A stretch of 64,000 bases of DNA from Streptomyces sp. NBC_00539 (GCF_036346105.1 NZ_CP107811.1:4483501-4547500), one strand, 5' to 3'. Counted from the first letter of the stretch, positions 43,361 to 52,972 are shown. Notes: a model not told the origin generated them from the sequence alone. Numbers and translations are program-made.

Positions 43361-44815
43361 ATGCGCAAGACGCTCGGATGGCTGCTGTCGCTCGTGGTGC
43401 TCATCGGCACCACGGGTGCGGCCGGCGCCACGGCACAAGCGGCCGAAGCCACGGAACCAGCGGCCACCGCCGCACGGCCGGCCGCCGCCGCGGACATCAA
43501 GGACCAGATCCTCGGCATCCCGGGGATGAGCCTGATCGAGGAGAAGCCGTATCCCGGATACCGCTTCTTCGTGCTCGCCTACGAGCAGCCGGTCGACCAC
43601 CGTCAGCCCTCGAAGGGGACCTTCAAGCAGCGCCTGACCCTGCTGCACAAGGACACCTCGCGGCCCACGGTCTTCTACACCTCCGGTTACAACGTCAACA
43701 CCAGCCCGCGCCGCAGCGAGCCGACGACCATCGTCGACGGCAACCAGGTGTCTCTGGAGTATCGATTCTTCACGCCTTCCCGGCCCGACCCCGCCAACTG
43801 GTCGGACTTGGACATCTGGCAGGCCGCCAGTGACCAGCACCGCCTGTTCACCGCCCTCAAGAAGATCTACAGCAAGAACTGGATCGCCACCGGCGGCAGC
43901 AAGGGCGGCATGACGGCGACGTACTACGAGCGCTTCTACCCGCGCGACATGGACGGCGTCGTCGCCTACGTCGCGCCGAACGACGTCAACAACAAGGAGG
44001 ACTCGGCCTACGACCGGTTCCTCGCCAAGGTCGGCACCAAGGAGTGCCGCGACAAGCTGAACGCCGTCCAGCGCGAGGCGCTCGTCCGCCGCGAGCCGCT
44101 GGAGGCCAAGTACGCGGCCGCCGCCGCCGAGAACGGCTGGACCTTCACCACCGTCGGCACCCTCGACAAGGCCTACGAGGCCGTGGTGCTCGACTACACC
44201 TGGGCCTTCTGGCAGTACAGCCTGCTCGCGGACTGCGCCGGCATCCCGGTCGCGGCCACCGCCTCCGACCAGGAGATCTGGGACACCGTCGACACCATCT
44301 CCGGCTTCTCGGCCTACACCGACCAGGGCCTGGAGACGTACACGCCCTACTACTACCAGGCGGGTACGCAGCTCGGTTCGCCCGACATCAAGCAGCCGCA
44401 CCTCAAGGGGCTGAGCCGCTACGGCTACCAGCCGCCGCGCGACTTCGTGCCGCGCGACATCCCGATGACCTTCAAGCCGGGGGTCATGGCGGACGTCGAC
44501 GCCTGGGTGCGCACGCACGCCGACCGGATGCTGTTCGTGTACGGGCAGAACGACCCGTGGGGCGCAGAACCGTTCCACCTCGGCTACGGGGTCAAGGACA
44601 GCTACGTGATGATCGCGCCGGGCGCCAACCACGGGGCGAACGTCGCCAAGCTCCAGGACGGCGAGCGGGCCCTCGCGACCGCGAGGATCCTCCAGTGGGC
44701 CGGGGTGGCGCCGGCCGCCGCCCTCACCGACGCGGGGCGGGCGACGCCGCTGGCGAAGCCGGACCCGCAGCTCGACCGGCAGGACCTCCCGCGCGAGGCG
44801 CAGCTGCGCCCGTAG
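43361..44815 (+). CDS. Secreted S37-family peptidase (prolyl tri/tetrapeptidyl aminopeptidase type)
   Basis: Extracellular serine peptidase, 484 residues, alpha/beta-hydrolase fold. Signal peptide residues 1-28 (WLLSLVVLIGTTGAAGATAQA). Nucleophile Ser180 in GGSKGGMTATYYERFYP; Asp in YGQNDPWGAEPF and His in APGANHGANV complete a triad. The S37 family includes the Streptomyces mobaraensis enzyme that trims the tetrapeptide from activated transglutaminase. I chose ATG 43361 behind GGGAGG rather than the GTG 7 codons earlier. It stands alone; likely role is extracellular protein turnover. Confidence 0.88.
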   Translation: MRKTLGWLLSLVVLIGTTGAAGATAQAAEATEPAATAARPAAAADIKDQILGIPGMSLIEEKPYPGYRFFVLAYEQPVDHRQPSKGTFKQRLTLLHKDTSRPTVFYTSGYNVNTSPRRSEPTTIVDGNQVSLEYRFFTPSRPDPANWSDLDIWQAASDQHRLFTALKKIYSKNWIATGGSKGGMTATYYERFYPRDMDGVVAYVAPNDVNNKEDSAYDRFLAKVGTKECRDKLNAVQREALVRREPLEAKYAAAAAENGWTFTTVGTLDKAYEAVVLDYTWAFWQYSLLADCAGIPVAATASDQEIWDTVDTISGFSAYTDQGLETYTPYYYQAGTQLGSPDIKQPHLKGLSRYGYQPPRDFVPRDIPMTFKPGVMADVDAWVRTHADRMLFVYGQNDPWGAEPFHLGYGVKDSYVMIAPGANHGANVAKLQDGERALATARILQWAGVAPAAALTDAGRATPLAKPDPQLDRQDLPREAQLRP

Positions 44816-44853
44816 CTCCCGGGTGACAGGGGCCGCGGGCCCGGCGTGCGCGC

Positions 44854-46719
44854 TCAGTCGTACGTCAGCCCGTGGCCCAGCGGGTAGCGTCCCGGCACCG
44901 CGACCGGGAGGCGGCCCACGGGCCGCCGCGCACCGGTGATCATCCGGGCCGCCGCCCGCATCTCCACGTCCGTCCAGGAGTACGTCGCCAGTTCCGCGGC
45001 GCACTCCGGCAGGCGGGCGCCGTCGTAGGGGTTGCGGATCGCGACCGCCACCACCGGCACTCCGGTGGCCAGCAGGTCCGCCACCAGCTTCCGCTGCGGG
45101 CTGTCGCCCTCGGGGACGTTGTACGTGCACACCACCACCGCCGCGTGGCCGGGCGCCGCCGCCACCGCCCCCTCGGCCGCCACGGCCGAGGCCCGGCAGC
45201 CCAGGGCCGTCAGCTCCCGCGCCAGTACCTCCGTAGGGGGTCCGGTGGTACCGCTGGGGGAGGGCGGGGCGGCGCCCGTCACCAGCACCCGGGGCGCGGC
45301 CGCGGCGTCCAGCGGCAACACCTTCGCGGGGTTGGCCAGCAGGGTCGTCGTACCGGCCGCGATCTCGTCGGCGGCCGCCAGGTGCCCGGACACCCCCACC
45401 ACGTCCGCCGGCTCCGGCCCGGCGGTGGCGGCGGCGGCGAACAGGCCCCGGCGCGCCTTGAGTTCCAGGATCCGCAGCACCGATTCCTCGATCCGGGCCA
45501 CGGTCAGCTCGCCCGACTCCACGGCCGCCAGCACGCTCCGGTACGCCAGCGCCAGGTCCGGCGGGTTCAGCAGCTGGTCGCAGCCCGCCTTGAGGGCCAG
45601 GACGGGTACCCGGTCGTTGCCGTACTTCTGGCGGACGCCGGCCATGTCCAGCGCGTCGGTGACCACCACCCCCGCGAAGCCCAGGCGTTCGCGCAGGATG
45701 CCCGTCACGATGGGCCGTGAGAGGGTCGCCGGGTCCCCGGAGGGATCGAGCGCGGGGAAGACGATGTGCGCCGTCATGACCGCGTCCACGCCCGCCGCGA
45801 CGGCCGCCCGGAACGGCGGCTCGTCCAGCTCCTCCCACTGGGCACGGGTGTGCCGCATCACGGGGAGTCCCACGTGGCTGTCGGTCTCGGTGTCGCCGTG
45901 TCCGGGGAAGTGCTTGGCGGTGGCGGCCACCCCCGCGCCCTGGTACCCGCGGACCTGGGCGGCGACCAGCGCCGCCACCGCCTCCGGGTCGGCGCCGAAG
46001 GACCGTACGCCGATCACCGGGTTGGCCGGGTTCACGTTCACGTCGGCGACCGGCGCGTAGTCCTGCCGGATGCCCATGGCGGCCAGTTCCGCACCGGCGA
46101 TCCGCGCGGCCCGCCGGGCCTCGGCGGTGGAACCCGTGCCGCGGTGGGCGGCGCCGAGCGCCATCGCCCCCGGCAGCAGGGTCGCGGGCTTGCCGATGCG
46201 GGCGACCGCGCCGTGCTCCTGGTCCGTGGACAGCAGCAGCGGGATGCCGGCGCCCGAGCCGGTCGCCGCCTGCTGGAGGCCCTGCGAGAGGGCGGCGATC
46301 TGCTGCGGGCCACGGGTGTTGTGGGCCCACGCGAAGTAGATGACCCCGCCCAGGTGGTAGCGGGCGACGAGTTCGGCGGCGGTGCGCACCCCGAACTGCG
46401 CGAGGTTCACCTCCGCGTCCGCCGCGTCGGGCTCGCTCGCGGAATGCCCGTACGCCCGGGACACGAACAGCTGCCCGACCTTCTCGGCGAGGCTCATCCC
46501 CTCCATCAGCCGGCGCAGCTCCGCCCGGTCCGGGTAGCGCCCCGGCCGGCCGCCGGGCCCGGAGTCCGGGGGGTGCGGGTCGTCGGGGGCGCCGTCGGAG
46601 GCGGAGGCGCCCTCCGGGGCGCTGCGGACGTCCGAGGCGGAGGAGACCGGTGCGGTGGCCGTGACGGCAGCCAGGGCGGCCGCGGTGAGCAGGGTCCTGC
46701 GGGAGGCGTGGTTCGGCAC
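44854..46719 (-). CDS. Secreted GH3 beta-N-acetylglucosaminidase
   Basis: Family 3 glycoside hydrolase, 621 residues from GTG 46719. The N-terminus has a Tat-like signal (SRRTLLTAAALAAVTATAP). The GH3 barrel shows FVSRAYGHS, LLLSTDQEHGAVARIG, RQDYAPVADVNVNPANPVIGVRSFG, and the NagZ-type His/Asp motif KHFPGHGDTETDSHVGLP, where His acts as acid/base; nucleophile Asp is in VVVTDALDMAGV. A second alpha/beta domain follows. Such enzymes release GlcNAc from chito-oligomers or muropeptides. It fits the chitin-sugar theme of the window. It lies 10 bases after a LysR gene on the same strand, so it may be read through from it. Confidence 0.9.
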   Translation of the reverse strand: MPNHASRRTLLTAAALAAVTATAPVSSASDVRSAPEGASASDGAPDDPHPPDSGPGGRPGRYPDRAELRRLMEGMSLAEKVGQLFVSRAYGHSASEPDAADAEVNLAQFGVRTAAELVARYHLGGVIYFAWAHNTRGPQQIAALSQGLQQAATGSGAGIPLLLSTDQEHGAVARIGKPATLLPGAMALGAAHRGTGSTAEARRAARIAGAELAAMGIRQDYAPVADVNVNPANPVIGVRSFGADPEAVAALVAAQVRGYQGAGVAATAKHFPGHGDTETDSHVGLPVMRHTRAQWEELDEPPFRAAVAAGVDAVMTAHIVFPALDPSGDPATLSRPIVTGILRERLGFAGVVVTDALDMAGVRQKYGNDRVPVLALKAGCDQLLNPPDLALAYRSVLAAVESGELTVARIEESVLRILELKARRGLFAAAATAGPEPADVVGVSGHLAAADEIAAGTTTLLANPAKVLPLDAAAAPRVLVTGAAPPSPSGTTGPPTEVLARELTALGCRASAVAAEGAVAAAPGHAAVVVCTYNVPEGDSPQRKLVADLLATGVPVVAVAIRNPYDGARLPECAAELATYSWTDVEMRAAARMITGARRPVGRLPVAVPGRYPLGHGLTYD

Positions 46720-46729
46720 GCGCCGGACC

Positions 46730-47716
46730 CTACTGCCGGGCTGCGTCCCCGGGGCTGCGGACACTCTCGGCGTCCCCCGGAAGTGGCCCTTCGGGAGCAG
46801 TGGCGGCGGCAGCATCGGCCCGGGCCGTCCAGTGCGCCCGGAGGGTGCGCACGGCCGCGGTGATGGCCGGGCGGCGGGCCGCGCCCACCCGCCACAGCGC
46901 GTACAGCCGCCGGACCGGCCCCGGTTCCAGCGGTACGGCCACCGCCCCCTCGGGCAGAGGGCCCGTGCCCAGGCGCGGTACGACCGCGACCCCGAGCCCC
47001 GCCGCGACCAGGGCGACGACGGTGTGGTTCTCCTCGGCGACGTGCGCGATGTCGGGCTCGAACCCCGCCGTGCGCAGGGTCCGCACCAGCCAGTCGTGGC
47101 AGACCCAGCCCGGGGGCTGGCACACCCACCGCTCGCCGCCCAGGTCCGCCCGGCGGATCACGGGGCGGGCGGTGAACGGGTGCCCGGCCGGGACGACCAG
47201 GTCGCAGTGGTCGTCCCCGATCACCGCCTGCTCGATGCCCTCGGGGGCCGGGAGCGGGGCGATGTCCCAGTCGTGCGCCACCGCCAGGTCGGTGACCCCG
47301 CGCGCCACGAGGTCCACCGACAGGTGCGGGTCCACCTCCGTCAGGCGCACGTCCAGTGCCGGGTGCCGGGCGGCCAGTTCGGCCAGAACGCCGGGCAGCA
47401 GCCCGCGCGCCGCCGAGGCGAAGGCGGCCACGGCCAGCAGCCCGCTCGGCTGCCCGCGCCGCTCCTCCAGCGTCGTCTCGGCCCGCTCCACGATCGCCAG
47501 CAACTCCCGTGCGGTGTCGGCGAGGTGGCGGGCCTCCTCGGTGAGGGCGACCCCCCGCCCGCGCCGCTCCAGCAGCGTGGTGCGGGTCTCGCGCTCCAGC
47601 TTGGCGATCTGCTGCGAGACGGCCGAGGGGGTGTAGCCGAGGGCGGCCGCCGCGCCCGCGACGGAACCGTGGACGGAGACGGCGTGCAGGGCGCGCAGCC
47701 GGGACAGGTCGAGCAT
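46730..47716 (-). CDS. LysR-family transcription regulator
   Basis: 328 residues. The N-terminal winged helix (LSRLRALHAVSVHGSVAGAAAALGYTPSAVSQQIAKLERETRTTLLERRGRGVALTEEA) is standard LysR; the rest is the two-lobe ligand-binding domain (LLAVAAFASAARGLLPGVLAELAARHP; VTDLAVAHDWD; GLGVAVVPRLG). Divergent from the EamA exporter with a 105-base gap; the palindrome AAGCATTGCTT (47751-47761) lies near the middle of it. LysR regulators usually act on a divergent neighbour, so it probably controls the exporter. The GH3 gene follows only 10 bases on. Confidence 0.9.
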   Translation of the reverse strand: MLDLSRLRALHAVSVHGSVAGAAAALGYTPSAVSQQIAKLERETRTTLLERRGRGVALTEEARHLADTARELLAIVERAETTLEERRGQPSGLLAVAAFASAARGLLPGVLAELAARHPALDVRLTEVDPHLSVDLVARGVTDLAVAHDWDIAPLPAPEGIEQAVIGDDHCDLVVPAGHPFTARPVIRRADLGGERWVCQPPGWVCHDWLVRTLRTAGFEPDIAHVAEENHTVVALVAAGLGVAVVPRLGTGPLPEGAVAVPLEPGPVRRLYALWRVGAARRPAITAAVRTLRAHWTARADAAAATAPEGPLPGDAESVRSPGDAARQ

Positions 47717-47821
47717 GCCGCGATGGTAGCCCCGGGTGGCCCCGACACGTAAGCATTGCTTCATCCATCGCGGAAGAGATCCGCGCTGGTGCTACATGGT
47801 CCGGCCGTCGATGCTCGGTGC

Positions 47822-48754
47822 ATGCGTCCTGTACACACCGCGCTCGCCGTGCTCGTCACCGCCGTCTGGGGTTTCAACTTCGTCGTCATCGAGATCGGCC
47901 TCGGCCACTTCCCGCCGCTGCTCCTGTCCGCCCTGCGGTTCCTGGTGGCCGCCTTGCCCGCCGTGTTCTTCGTCGGCAGGCCCAAGGTGGCCTGGAAGTG
48001 GGTCGTCGGCGTCGGAGTGGCCCTCGGCATCGCCAAGTTCGGCCTGTTGTTCACGGGAATGGCCGCCGGGATGCCCGCCGGTCTGTCCTCCCTCGTCCTG
48101 CAGATCCAGGCCGTCTTCACCGCCGTGCTCGCCTCGCTCGTCCTGCGCGAGCGGCCCGGGGCGGTGCGGGTGCTCGGCATGGGCGTGGCGCTCGCCGGGA
48201 TCGCGGTCGCCGCCGTGGACGAGGGCACCTCCGGGCCGGTCGCCGGTTTCCCGCTCGTCGTGGCGGCCGCCGCCTGCTGGGGCGTGTCCAACGTGCTGAC
48301 CCGCAGGGCCGCCCCACCCGACGCGCTGAACTTCATGGTGTGGGTGTGCACGGTCCCGGTGCTGCCGCTGATCGGGCTGTCGCTGCTGCTGGAGGGCCCC
48401 GGGCGGGACGCGGCGGCGCTGCGCGCCCTGGACTGGTCGGGGGTGGCCGTCATCGGGTACGTCGCCTGGATCTCGACGGTGTTCGGCTTCGGCGCCTGGG
48501 GCTACCTGCTGCGCCGCTACCCGGCCTCCGCGGTGGCCCCGTTCTCGCTGCTGGTTCCCGTGTTCGGCATGTCGTCGGCCGCGCTGGTGCTCGGCGAGGG
48601 CGTCTCGGGCATGCGCTGGCTGGCCGCCGCCCTGCTCGTCGGCGGGGTGGGCCTGACCTCGCTGGCCCCCGGGCGCGTGAAGCCCCGTACGACGGCGGCC
48701 GGCCCGGCGGCCCCGCCCGCGGCGACCGCCGCCGCTCCCGCCCCCGCCCCCTGA
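47822..48754 (+). CDS. EamA/DMT-family transporter (amino acid or metabolite exporter)
   Basis: 310 residues with about ten membrane helices in two EamA repeats: HTALAVLVTAVWGFNFVVIEIGLGHFPPLLLSALRFLVAALPAVFF in the first, and FPLVVAAAACWGVSNVLTRRAAPPDALNFMVWVCTVPVLPL in the second. The family exports amino acids such as cysteine and other metabolites. The C-terminal 30 residues are Ala/Pro-rich and probably cytosolic. I used ATG 47822 (MRPVHTALAV) rather than an upstream in-frame Met at 47756. Divergent from the LysR gene. Substrate unknown. Confidence 0.87.
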   Translation: MRPVHTALAVLVTAVWGFNFVVIEIGLGHFPPLLLSALRFLVAALPAVFFVGRPKVAWKWVVGVGVALGIAKFGLLFTGMAAGMPAGLSSLVLQIQAVFTAVLASLVLRERPGAVRVLGMGVALAGIAVAAVDEGTSGPVAGFPLVVAAAACWGVSNVLTRRAAPPDALNFMVWVCTVPVLPLIGLSLLLEGPGRDAAALRALDWSGVAVIGYVAWISTVFGFGAWGYLLRRYPASAVAPFSLLVPVFGMSSAALVLGEGVSGMRWLAAALLVGGVGLTSLAPGRVKPRTTAAGPAAPPAATAAAPAPAP

Positions 48755-48931
48755 CGGTTCGTGCGGCACGCCGTCGTCTTCGTGCAGCACACCGCCCTTG
48801 AGTAATGGTGGAGTAAAGACCTGCCCCCGGGTGCAACCGCCGGCGGCGCAGGCGGGTCGTAAGGAGCGTCGGCGCTTCCGGGAGGGGATCTGGGGGGATC
48901 GGGAAGTCCGGCACGGGAGGGGTAACCGTGA

Positions 48932-48959
48932 GGGGGTCCGGCCGGAAGGCCGGACCCCC
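48932..48959 (+). terminator. Hairpin with T-rich tail between eamA and recD2
   Basis: GGGGGTCCGGCC (48932-48943) and GGCCGGACCCCC (48948-48959) form a perfect 12-base stem with a GGAA tetraloop followed by TTCGGTTT. It lies in a 260-base gap that otherwise shows no gene; the recD2 promoter must lie to its right. Confidence 0.85.
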
Positions 48960-49014
48960 TTCGGTTTGTCCACAGGCGCGGCGGCCTGTCGGCGGCGGCC
49001 GGTACTTTCTTGGC

Positions 49015-51258
49015 ATGACGAGCAACGGGGCAGTGCAACTTGCCGTGGTGGAGGGGGTGCTGGAACGCATCACCTACGCCAACGAGGAGAGCGGCTACAC
49101 CGTCGCCCGGGTCGACACCGGCCGGGGCGCCGGCGACCTGCTGACCGTCGTCGGGTCCCTGCTCGGCGCGCAGCCCGGCGAGTCGCTGCGCATGGAGGGC
49201 CGCTGGGGCTCCCACCCCCAGTACGGCAAGCAGTTCAGCGTCGAGAACTACTCCACCATCCTGCCCGCCACCATCCAGGGCATCCGGCGCTACCTCGGCT
49301 CCGGCCTCATCAAGGGCATCGGCCCGAAGATCGCCGAGCGCATCGTCGACCACTTCGGCACCGACACCCTCGATGTGATCGAGGACGAACCGGAGCGGCT
49401 GATCGAGGTCCCCGGCCTCGGACCCAAGCGGACCAAGCTGATCGGCGCCGCCTGGGAGGAGCAGAAGGCCATCAAGGAGGTCATGGTCTTCCTCCAGGGC
49501 GTCGGCGTCTCCACCTCCATCGCGGTCCGCATCTACAAGAAGTACGGGGACGCCTCCATCTCCGTGGTCCGCAACCAGCCCTACCGGCTCGCCGCCGACG
49601 TCTGGGGCATCGGCTTCCTCACCGCCGACCGCATCGCCCAGGCCGTCGGGATCCCGCACGACAGTCCGGAACGGGTCAAGGCCGGGCTCCAGTACGCCCT
49701 GTCCCAGTCCACCGACCAGGGCCACTGCTTCCTCCCGGAGGAACGCCTGATCGCCGACGGGGTCAAGCTGCTCCAGGTGGACACCGGTCTGGTCATCGAG
49801 TGCCTGGCCGAGCTGGCCGCCGACCCGGAAGGGGTGGTCCGCGAGGCCGTGCCCGATCCACAGGGCGGCCCACCGCTCACCGCCGTGTACCTGGTCCCCT
49901 TCCACCGGGCCGAGCTGTCGCTGGTCGGCCAGGTCCGGCGGCTGCTGAACGCCGAGGAGGACCGGATGCCCGGCTTCCAGGACGTGGACTGGGACAAGGC
50001 GCTCGACTGGCTGGCCGGCCGCACCGGGGCCAAGCTCGCCCCGGAGCAGCGGGACGCCGTCCGGCTGGCCCTCACCCGCCGGGTCGCCGTCCTCACCGGC
50101 GGCCCCGGCTGCGGCAAGTCCTTCACCGTGCGCTCGATCGTGGAACTCGCCCGGGCCAAGAAGGCCAAGGTGGTGCTGGCAGCGCCCACCGGCCGGGCCG
50201 CGAAGCGGCTCTCGGAGCTGACCGGGGCCGACGCCTCCACCGTGCACCGGCTGCTGGAGCTCAAACCGGGCGGGGACGCGGCCTACGACCGGGAGCGGCC
50301 CTTGGAAGCGGATCTCGTCGTGGTGGACGAAGCCTCGATGCTCGATCTGCTGCTCGCGAACAAACTGGTGAAGGCGGTGGCCCCGGGCGCGCACCTGCTC
50401 CTGGTGGGGGACGTGGACCAGCTGCCGTCGGTGGGCGCGGGCGAGGTGCTGCGGGACCTGCTCGCCGAGGACGGGCCGGTGCCCGCCGTGCGGCTGACCA
50501 GGATCTTCCGCCAGGCACAGCAGTCGGGCGTGGTCACCAACGCCCACCGGATCAACACCGGGGTGCCGCCCATCACCGACGGGCTGCCGGACTTCTTCCT
50601 CTTCCCCGAGGAGGACACCGAGGAGGCCGGCCGGCTCGCCGTGGACGTGGCCGCACGGCGAATTCCGGCCAGATTCGGCCTGGATCCGCGCCGTGACATC
50701 CAGGTGCTCGCGCCGATGCACCGGGGCCCCGCCGGAGCGGGCAACCTCAACGGCCTGCTCCAGCAGGCGGTCACCCCCGCCCGGCCCGGCCTGCCCGAGA
50801 AGCGGTTCGGCGGCCGGGTCTTCCGGGTGGGTGACAAGGTGACCCAGATCCGGAACAACTACGAGAAGGGCGCCAACGGTGTCTTCAACGGCACGGTCGG
50901 CGTGGTCACCGGCCTTGACCTGGACGAACAGCGGCTGACGGTGCGGACGGAGGAGGACGAGGAGGTCGCCTACGAGTTCTCCGAGCTCGATGAGCTGGCC
51001 CACGCGTACGCCGTCACCATCCACCGGTCCCAGGGCAGCGAATACCCGGCCGTCGTGATCCCCGTCACGACCGGCGCCTGGATGATGCTCCAGCGGAACC
51101 TGCTCTACACGGCCGTGACCAGGGCGAAGAAACTGGTCGTTCTGGTCGGGTCACGCAGGGCGCTCGGCCAGGCGGTGCGTACCGTTTCCGCAGGCAGGAG
51201 GTACACGGCGGTCGCCCCCAGACTGTCCGGCCGGATACCGGTGGGAAACATCACCTAA
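49015..51258 (+). CDS. recD2: RecD2-type ATP-dependent DNA helicase (SF1B)
   Basis: 5'-3' helicase of 747 residues acting in DNA repair or replication-fork maintenance without RecBC. N-terminal OB-like domain (LERITYANEESGYTVARV) leads to tandem helix-hairpin-helix motifs (GSGLIKGIGPKIAERIV; VPGLGPKRTKLIG), then the helicase core: Walker A GGPGCGKSFT (Lys368), VVLAAPTGRAAKRLSEL, Walker B VVVDEASMLD, GDVDQLPSVGAGEVL, TRIFRQ and, near the end, HAYAVTIHRSQGSEYPAVVI and LLYTAVTRAKKLVVLVG. ATG 49015 (MTSNGAVQL) is preferred over an upstream start in Arg-rich sequence. It stands alone before citA. Confidence 0.93.
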   Translation: MTSNGAVQLAVVEGVLERITYANEESGYTVARVDTGRGAGDLLTVVGSLLGAQPGESLRMEGRWGSHPQYGKQFSVENYSTILPATIQGIRRYLGSGLIKGIGPKIAERIVDHFGTDTLDVIEDEPERLIEVPGLGPKRTKLIGAAWEEQKAIKEVMVFLQGVGVSTSIAVRIYKKYGDASISVVRNQPYRLAADVWGIGFLTADRIAQAVGIPHDSPERVKAGLQYALSQSTDQGHCFLPEERLIADGVKLLQVDTGLVIECLAELAADPEGVVREAVPDPQGGPPLTAVYLVPFHRAELSLVGQVRRLLNAEEDRMPGFQDVDWDKALDWLAGRTGAKLAPEQRDAVRLALTRRVAVLTGGPGCGKSFTVRSIVELARAKKAKVVLAAPTGRAAKRLSELTGADASTVHRLLELKPGGDAAYDRERPLEADLVVVDEASMLDLLLANKLVKAVAPGAHLLLVGDVDQLPSVGAGEVLRDLLAEDGPVPAVRLTRIFRQAQQSGVVTNAHRINTGVPPITDGLPDFFLFPEEDTEEAGRLAVDVAARRIPARFGLDPRRDIQVLAPMHRGPAGAGNLNGLLQQAVTPARPGLPEKRFGGRVFRVGDKVTQIRNNYEKGANGVFNGTVGVVTGLDLDEQRLTVRTEEDEEVAYEFSELDELAHAYAVTIHRSQGSEYPAVVIPVTTGAWMMLQRNLLYTAVTRAKKLVVLVGSRRALGQAVRTVSAGRRYTAVAPRLSGRIPVGNIT

Positions 51259-51272
51259 ATGATCGATCATTT
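51257..51272. repeat. A+T-rich 16-base palindrome at the recD2 stop codon
   Basis: AAATGATCGATCATTT is a perfect palindrome overlapping the TAA stop of recD2 and followed by T, in DNA otherwise near 70% GC. It could be a weak terminator stem or a regulator site about 170 bases upstream of citA. Confidence 0.6.
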
Positions 51273-51440
51273 TGGGTTCCGCCTGGTGCGCCCAGGGGGC
51301 AGGATGTTCAGGTTGGCGGCACTCAGTGCCGTCGAAAGCACCAAAGGCCGACCCCGAGTGCACTCTCCTGCGCCAAATGGGGGAAGGTAGAGGCAGTCAG
51401 GGCACCTCGAAGAAGAGGCACTACGTCGGTGAGGGATGAC

Positions 51441-52730
51441 GTGAGCGACAACTCTGTAGTACTCCGGTACGCGGACGGTGAATACACCTACCCGGTGGTC
51501 GACAGCACCGTCGGTGACCAGGGCTTCGACATCTCGAAGCTGCGGGCCCAGACCGGGCTCGTCACCTTGGACAGCGGCTACGGCAACACCGCCGCCTACA
51601 AGTCCGCGATTACCTACCTCGACGGCGAGCAGGGGATCCTGCGCTACCGCGGATACCCGATCGAGCAGCTGGCCGAGCGTTCGACCTTCATCGAGGTCGC
51701 CTACCTGCTGATCAACGGGGAGCTGCCGACCGTCGACCAGCTCGCGTCGTTCCGCAACGAGATCACCCAGCACACGCTGCTGCACGAGGACGTCAAGCGG
51801 TTCTACGACGGCTTCCCGCGTGACGCGCACCCGATGGCGATGCTGTCCTCCGTGGTCAGCGCGCTGTCGACGTTCTACCAGGACAGCCACAACCCCTTCG
51901 ACGAGAAGCAGCGCCACCTCTCGACGATCCGGCTGCTGGCCAAGCTCCCGACGATCGCGGCGTACGCGTACAAGAAGTCCGTCGGCCACCCGGTGGTCTA
52001 CCCGCGCAACGACCTCGGCTACGTCGAGAACTTCCTGCGCATGACCTTCTCCGTGCCGGCCCAGGAGTACGACCTGGACCCGGTCGTGGTCTCCGCGCTC
52101 GACAAGCTGCTGATCCTGCACGCGGACCACGAGCAGAACTGCTCGACCTCCACCGTGCGTCTGGTCGGCTCCTCGCAGGCGAACATGTTCGCCTCGATCT
52201 CCGCCGGCATCTCGGCCCTGTGGGGCCCCCTGCACGGTGGCGCCAACCAGTCGGTGCTGGAGATGCTGGAAGGCATCAAGAACGACGGCGGTGACGTCGA
52301 CGCCTTCATCCGCAAGGTGAAGAACAAGGAAGACGGCGTCCGCCTCATGGGCTTCGGGCACCGCGTCTACAAGAGCTTCGACCCCCGGGCGAAGATCATC
52401 AAGGCGGCGGCCCACGACGTCCTCTCGGCGCTCGGCAAGAGCGACGAGCTGCTCGACATCGCGCTCAAGCTGGAAGAGCACGCGCTGGCCGACGAGTACT
52501 TCGTCTCGCGCAACCTCTACCCGAACGTGGACTTCTACACCGGTCTCATCTACCGGGCCATGGGCTTCCCGACCGAGATGTTCACCGTGCTCTTCGCGCT
52601 CGGCCGCCTTCCCGGCTGGATCGCCCAGTGGCACGAGATGATCAAGGAGCCCGGCTCCCGCATCGGCCGACCGCGCCAGATCTACACCGGCGAGGTCCTG
52701 CGCGACTTCGTCCCGGTCGAGGCCCGCTGA
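51441..52730 (+). CDS. citA: Citrate synthase (type II)
   Basis: Condenses oxaloacetate and acetyl-CoA; entry to the TCA cycle. 429 residues, hexameric Gram-negative-like type. Catalytic triad residues: His265 (PLHGGANQ), His307 (MGFGHRVYKSFDPRA) and Asp364 (NVDFYTGLIYRAMG). The N-terminal domain with YLDGEQGILRYRGYPIEQLA is typical. Start is GTG 51441 (MSDNSVVLRYADG), as in other streptomycetes, rather than the GTG four codons upstream; GAGGGAT lies just before. In S. coelicolor loss of CitA causes acid accumulation and blocks aerial growth. A strong terminator follows. Confidence 0.97.
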   Translation: MSDNSVVLRYADGEYTYPVVDSTVGDQGFDISKLRAQTGLVTLDSGYGNTAAYKSAITYLDGEQGILRYRGYPIEQLAERSTFIEVAYLLINGELPTVDQLASFRNEITQHTLLHEDVKRFYDGFPRDAHPMAMLSSVVSALSTFYQDSHNPFDEKQRHLSTIRLLAKLPTIAAYAYKKSVGHPVVYPRNDLGYVENFLRMTFSVPAQEYDLDPVVVSALDKLLILHADHEQNCSTSTVRLVGSSQANMFASISAGISALWGPLHGGANQSVLEMLEGIKNDGGDVDAFIRKVKNKEDGVRLMGFGHRVYKSFDPRAKIIKAAAHDVLSALGKSDELLDIALKLEEHALADEYFVSRNLYPNVDFYTGLIYRAMGFPTEMFTVLFALGRLPGWIAQWHEMIKEPGSRIGRPRQIYTGEVLRDFVPVEAR

Positions 52731-52772
52731 CCCGAGGCTCTCCCGGACCCGCAAGGGCCCGCGCGCACACGA

Positions 52773-52821
52773 AAAGCGCCCCGCCGTCGATCCCCCCACG
52801 GGTCGACGGTCGGGGCGCTTT
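52773..52821 (+). terminator. Long hairpin after citA
   Basis: AAAGCGCCCCG (52773-52783) with CGGGGCGCTTT (52811-52821), continued inward by CCGTCGA/TCGACGG past one bulged base, then T-rich TCCTTTCC. About 18 paired bases; a convincing terminator for citA. Confidence 0.88.
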
Positions 52822-52972
52822 CCTTTCCCCGGAACGGATTCCCCCCACGGGACCCGAGCCGGGGTGTCGGCGAGGAGTGCGGTCCTGATGCACTCCAACG
52901 GGGTTTTTGCCGGGACCCGCACGGGTCGGGAGGGCCGCTCAAAGCTCCCCGGGGTGCACGTGTCCCGGCCGG

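Noticed and set aside
40625-46330. Very long open frame on the minus strand (over 1900 codons)
   Set aside because: It runs antisense through the ABC exporter, the small secreted protein and the S37 peptidase and continues into GH3; high GC leaves few stop codons. Composition is Arg/Gly/Ala-rich with no domain, while the sense genes have complete domains.
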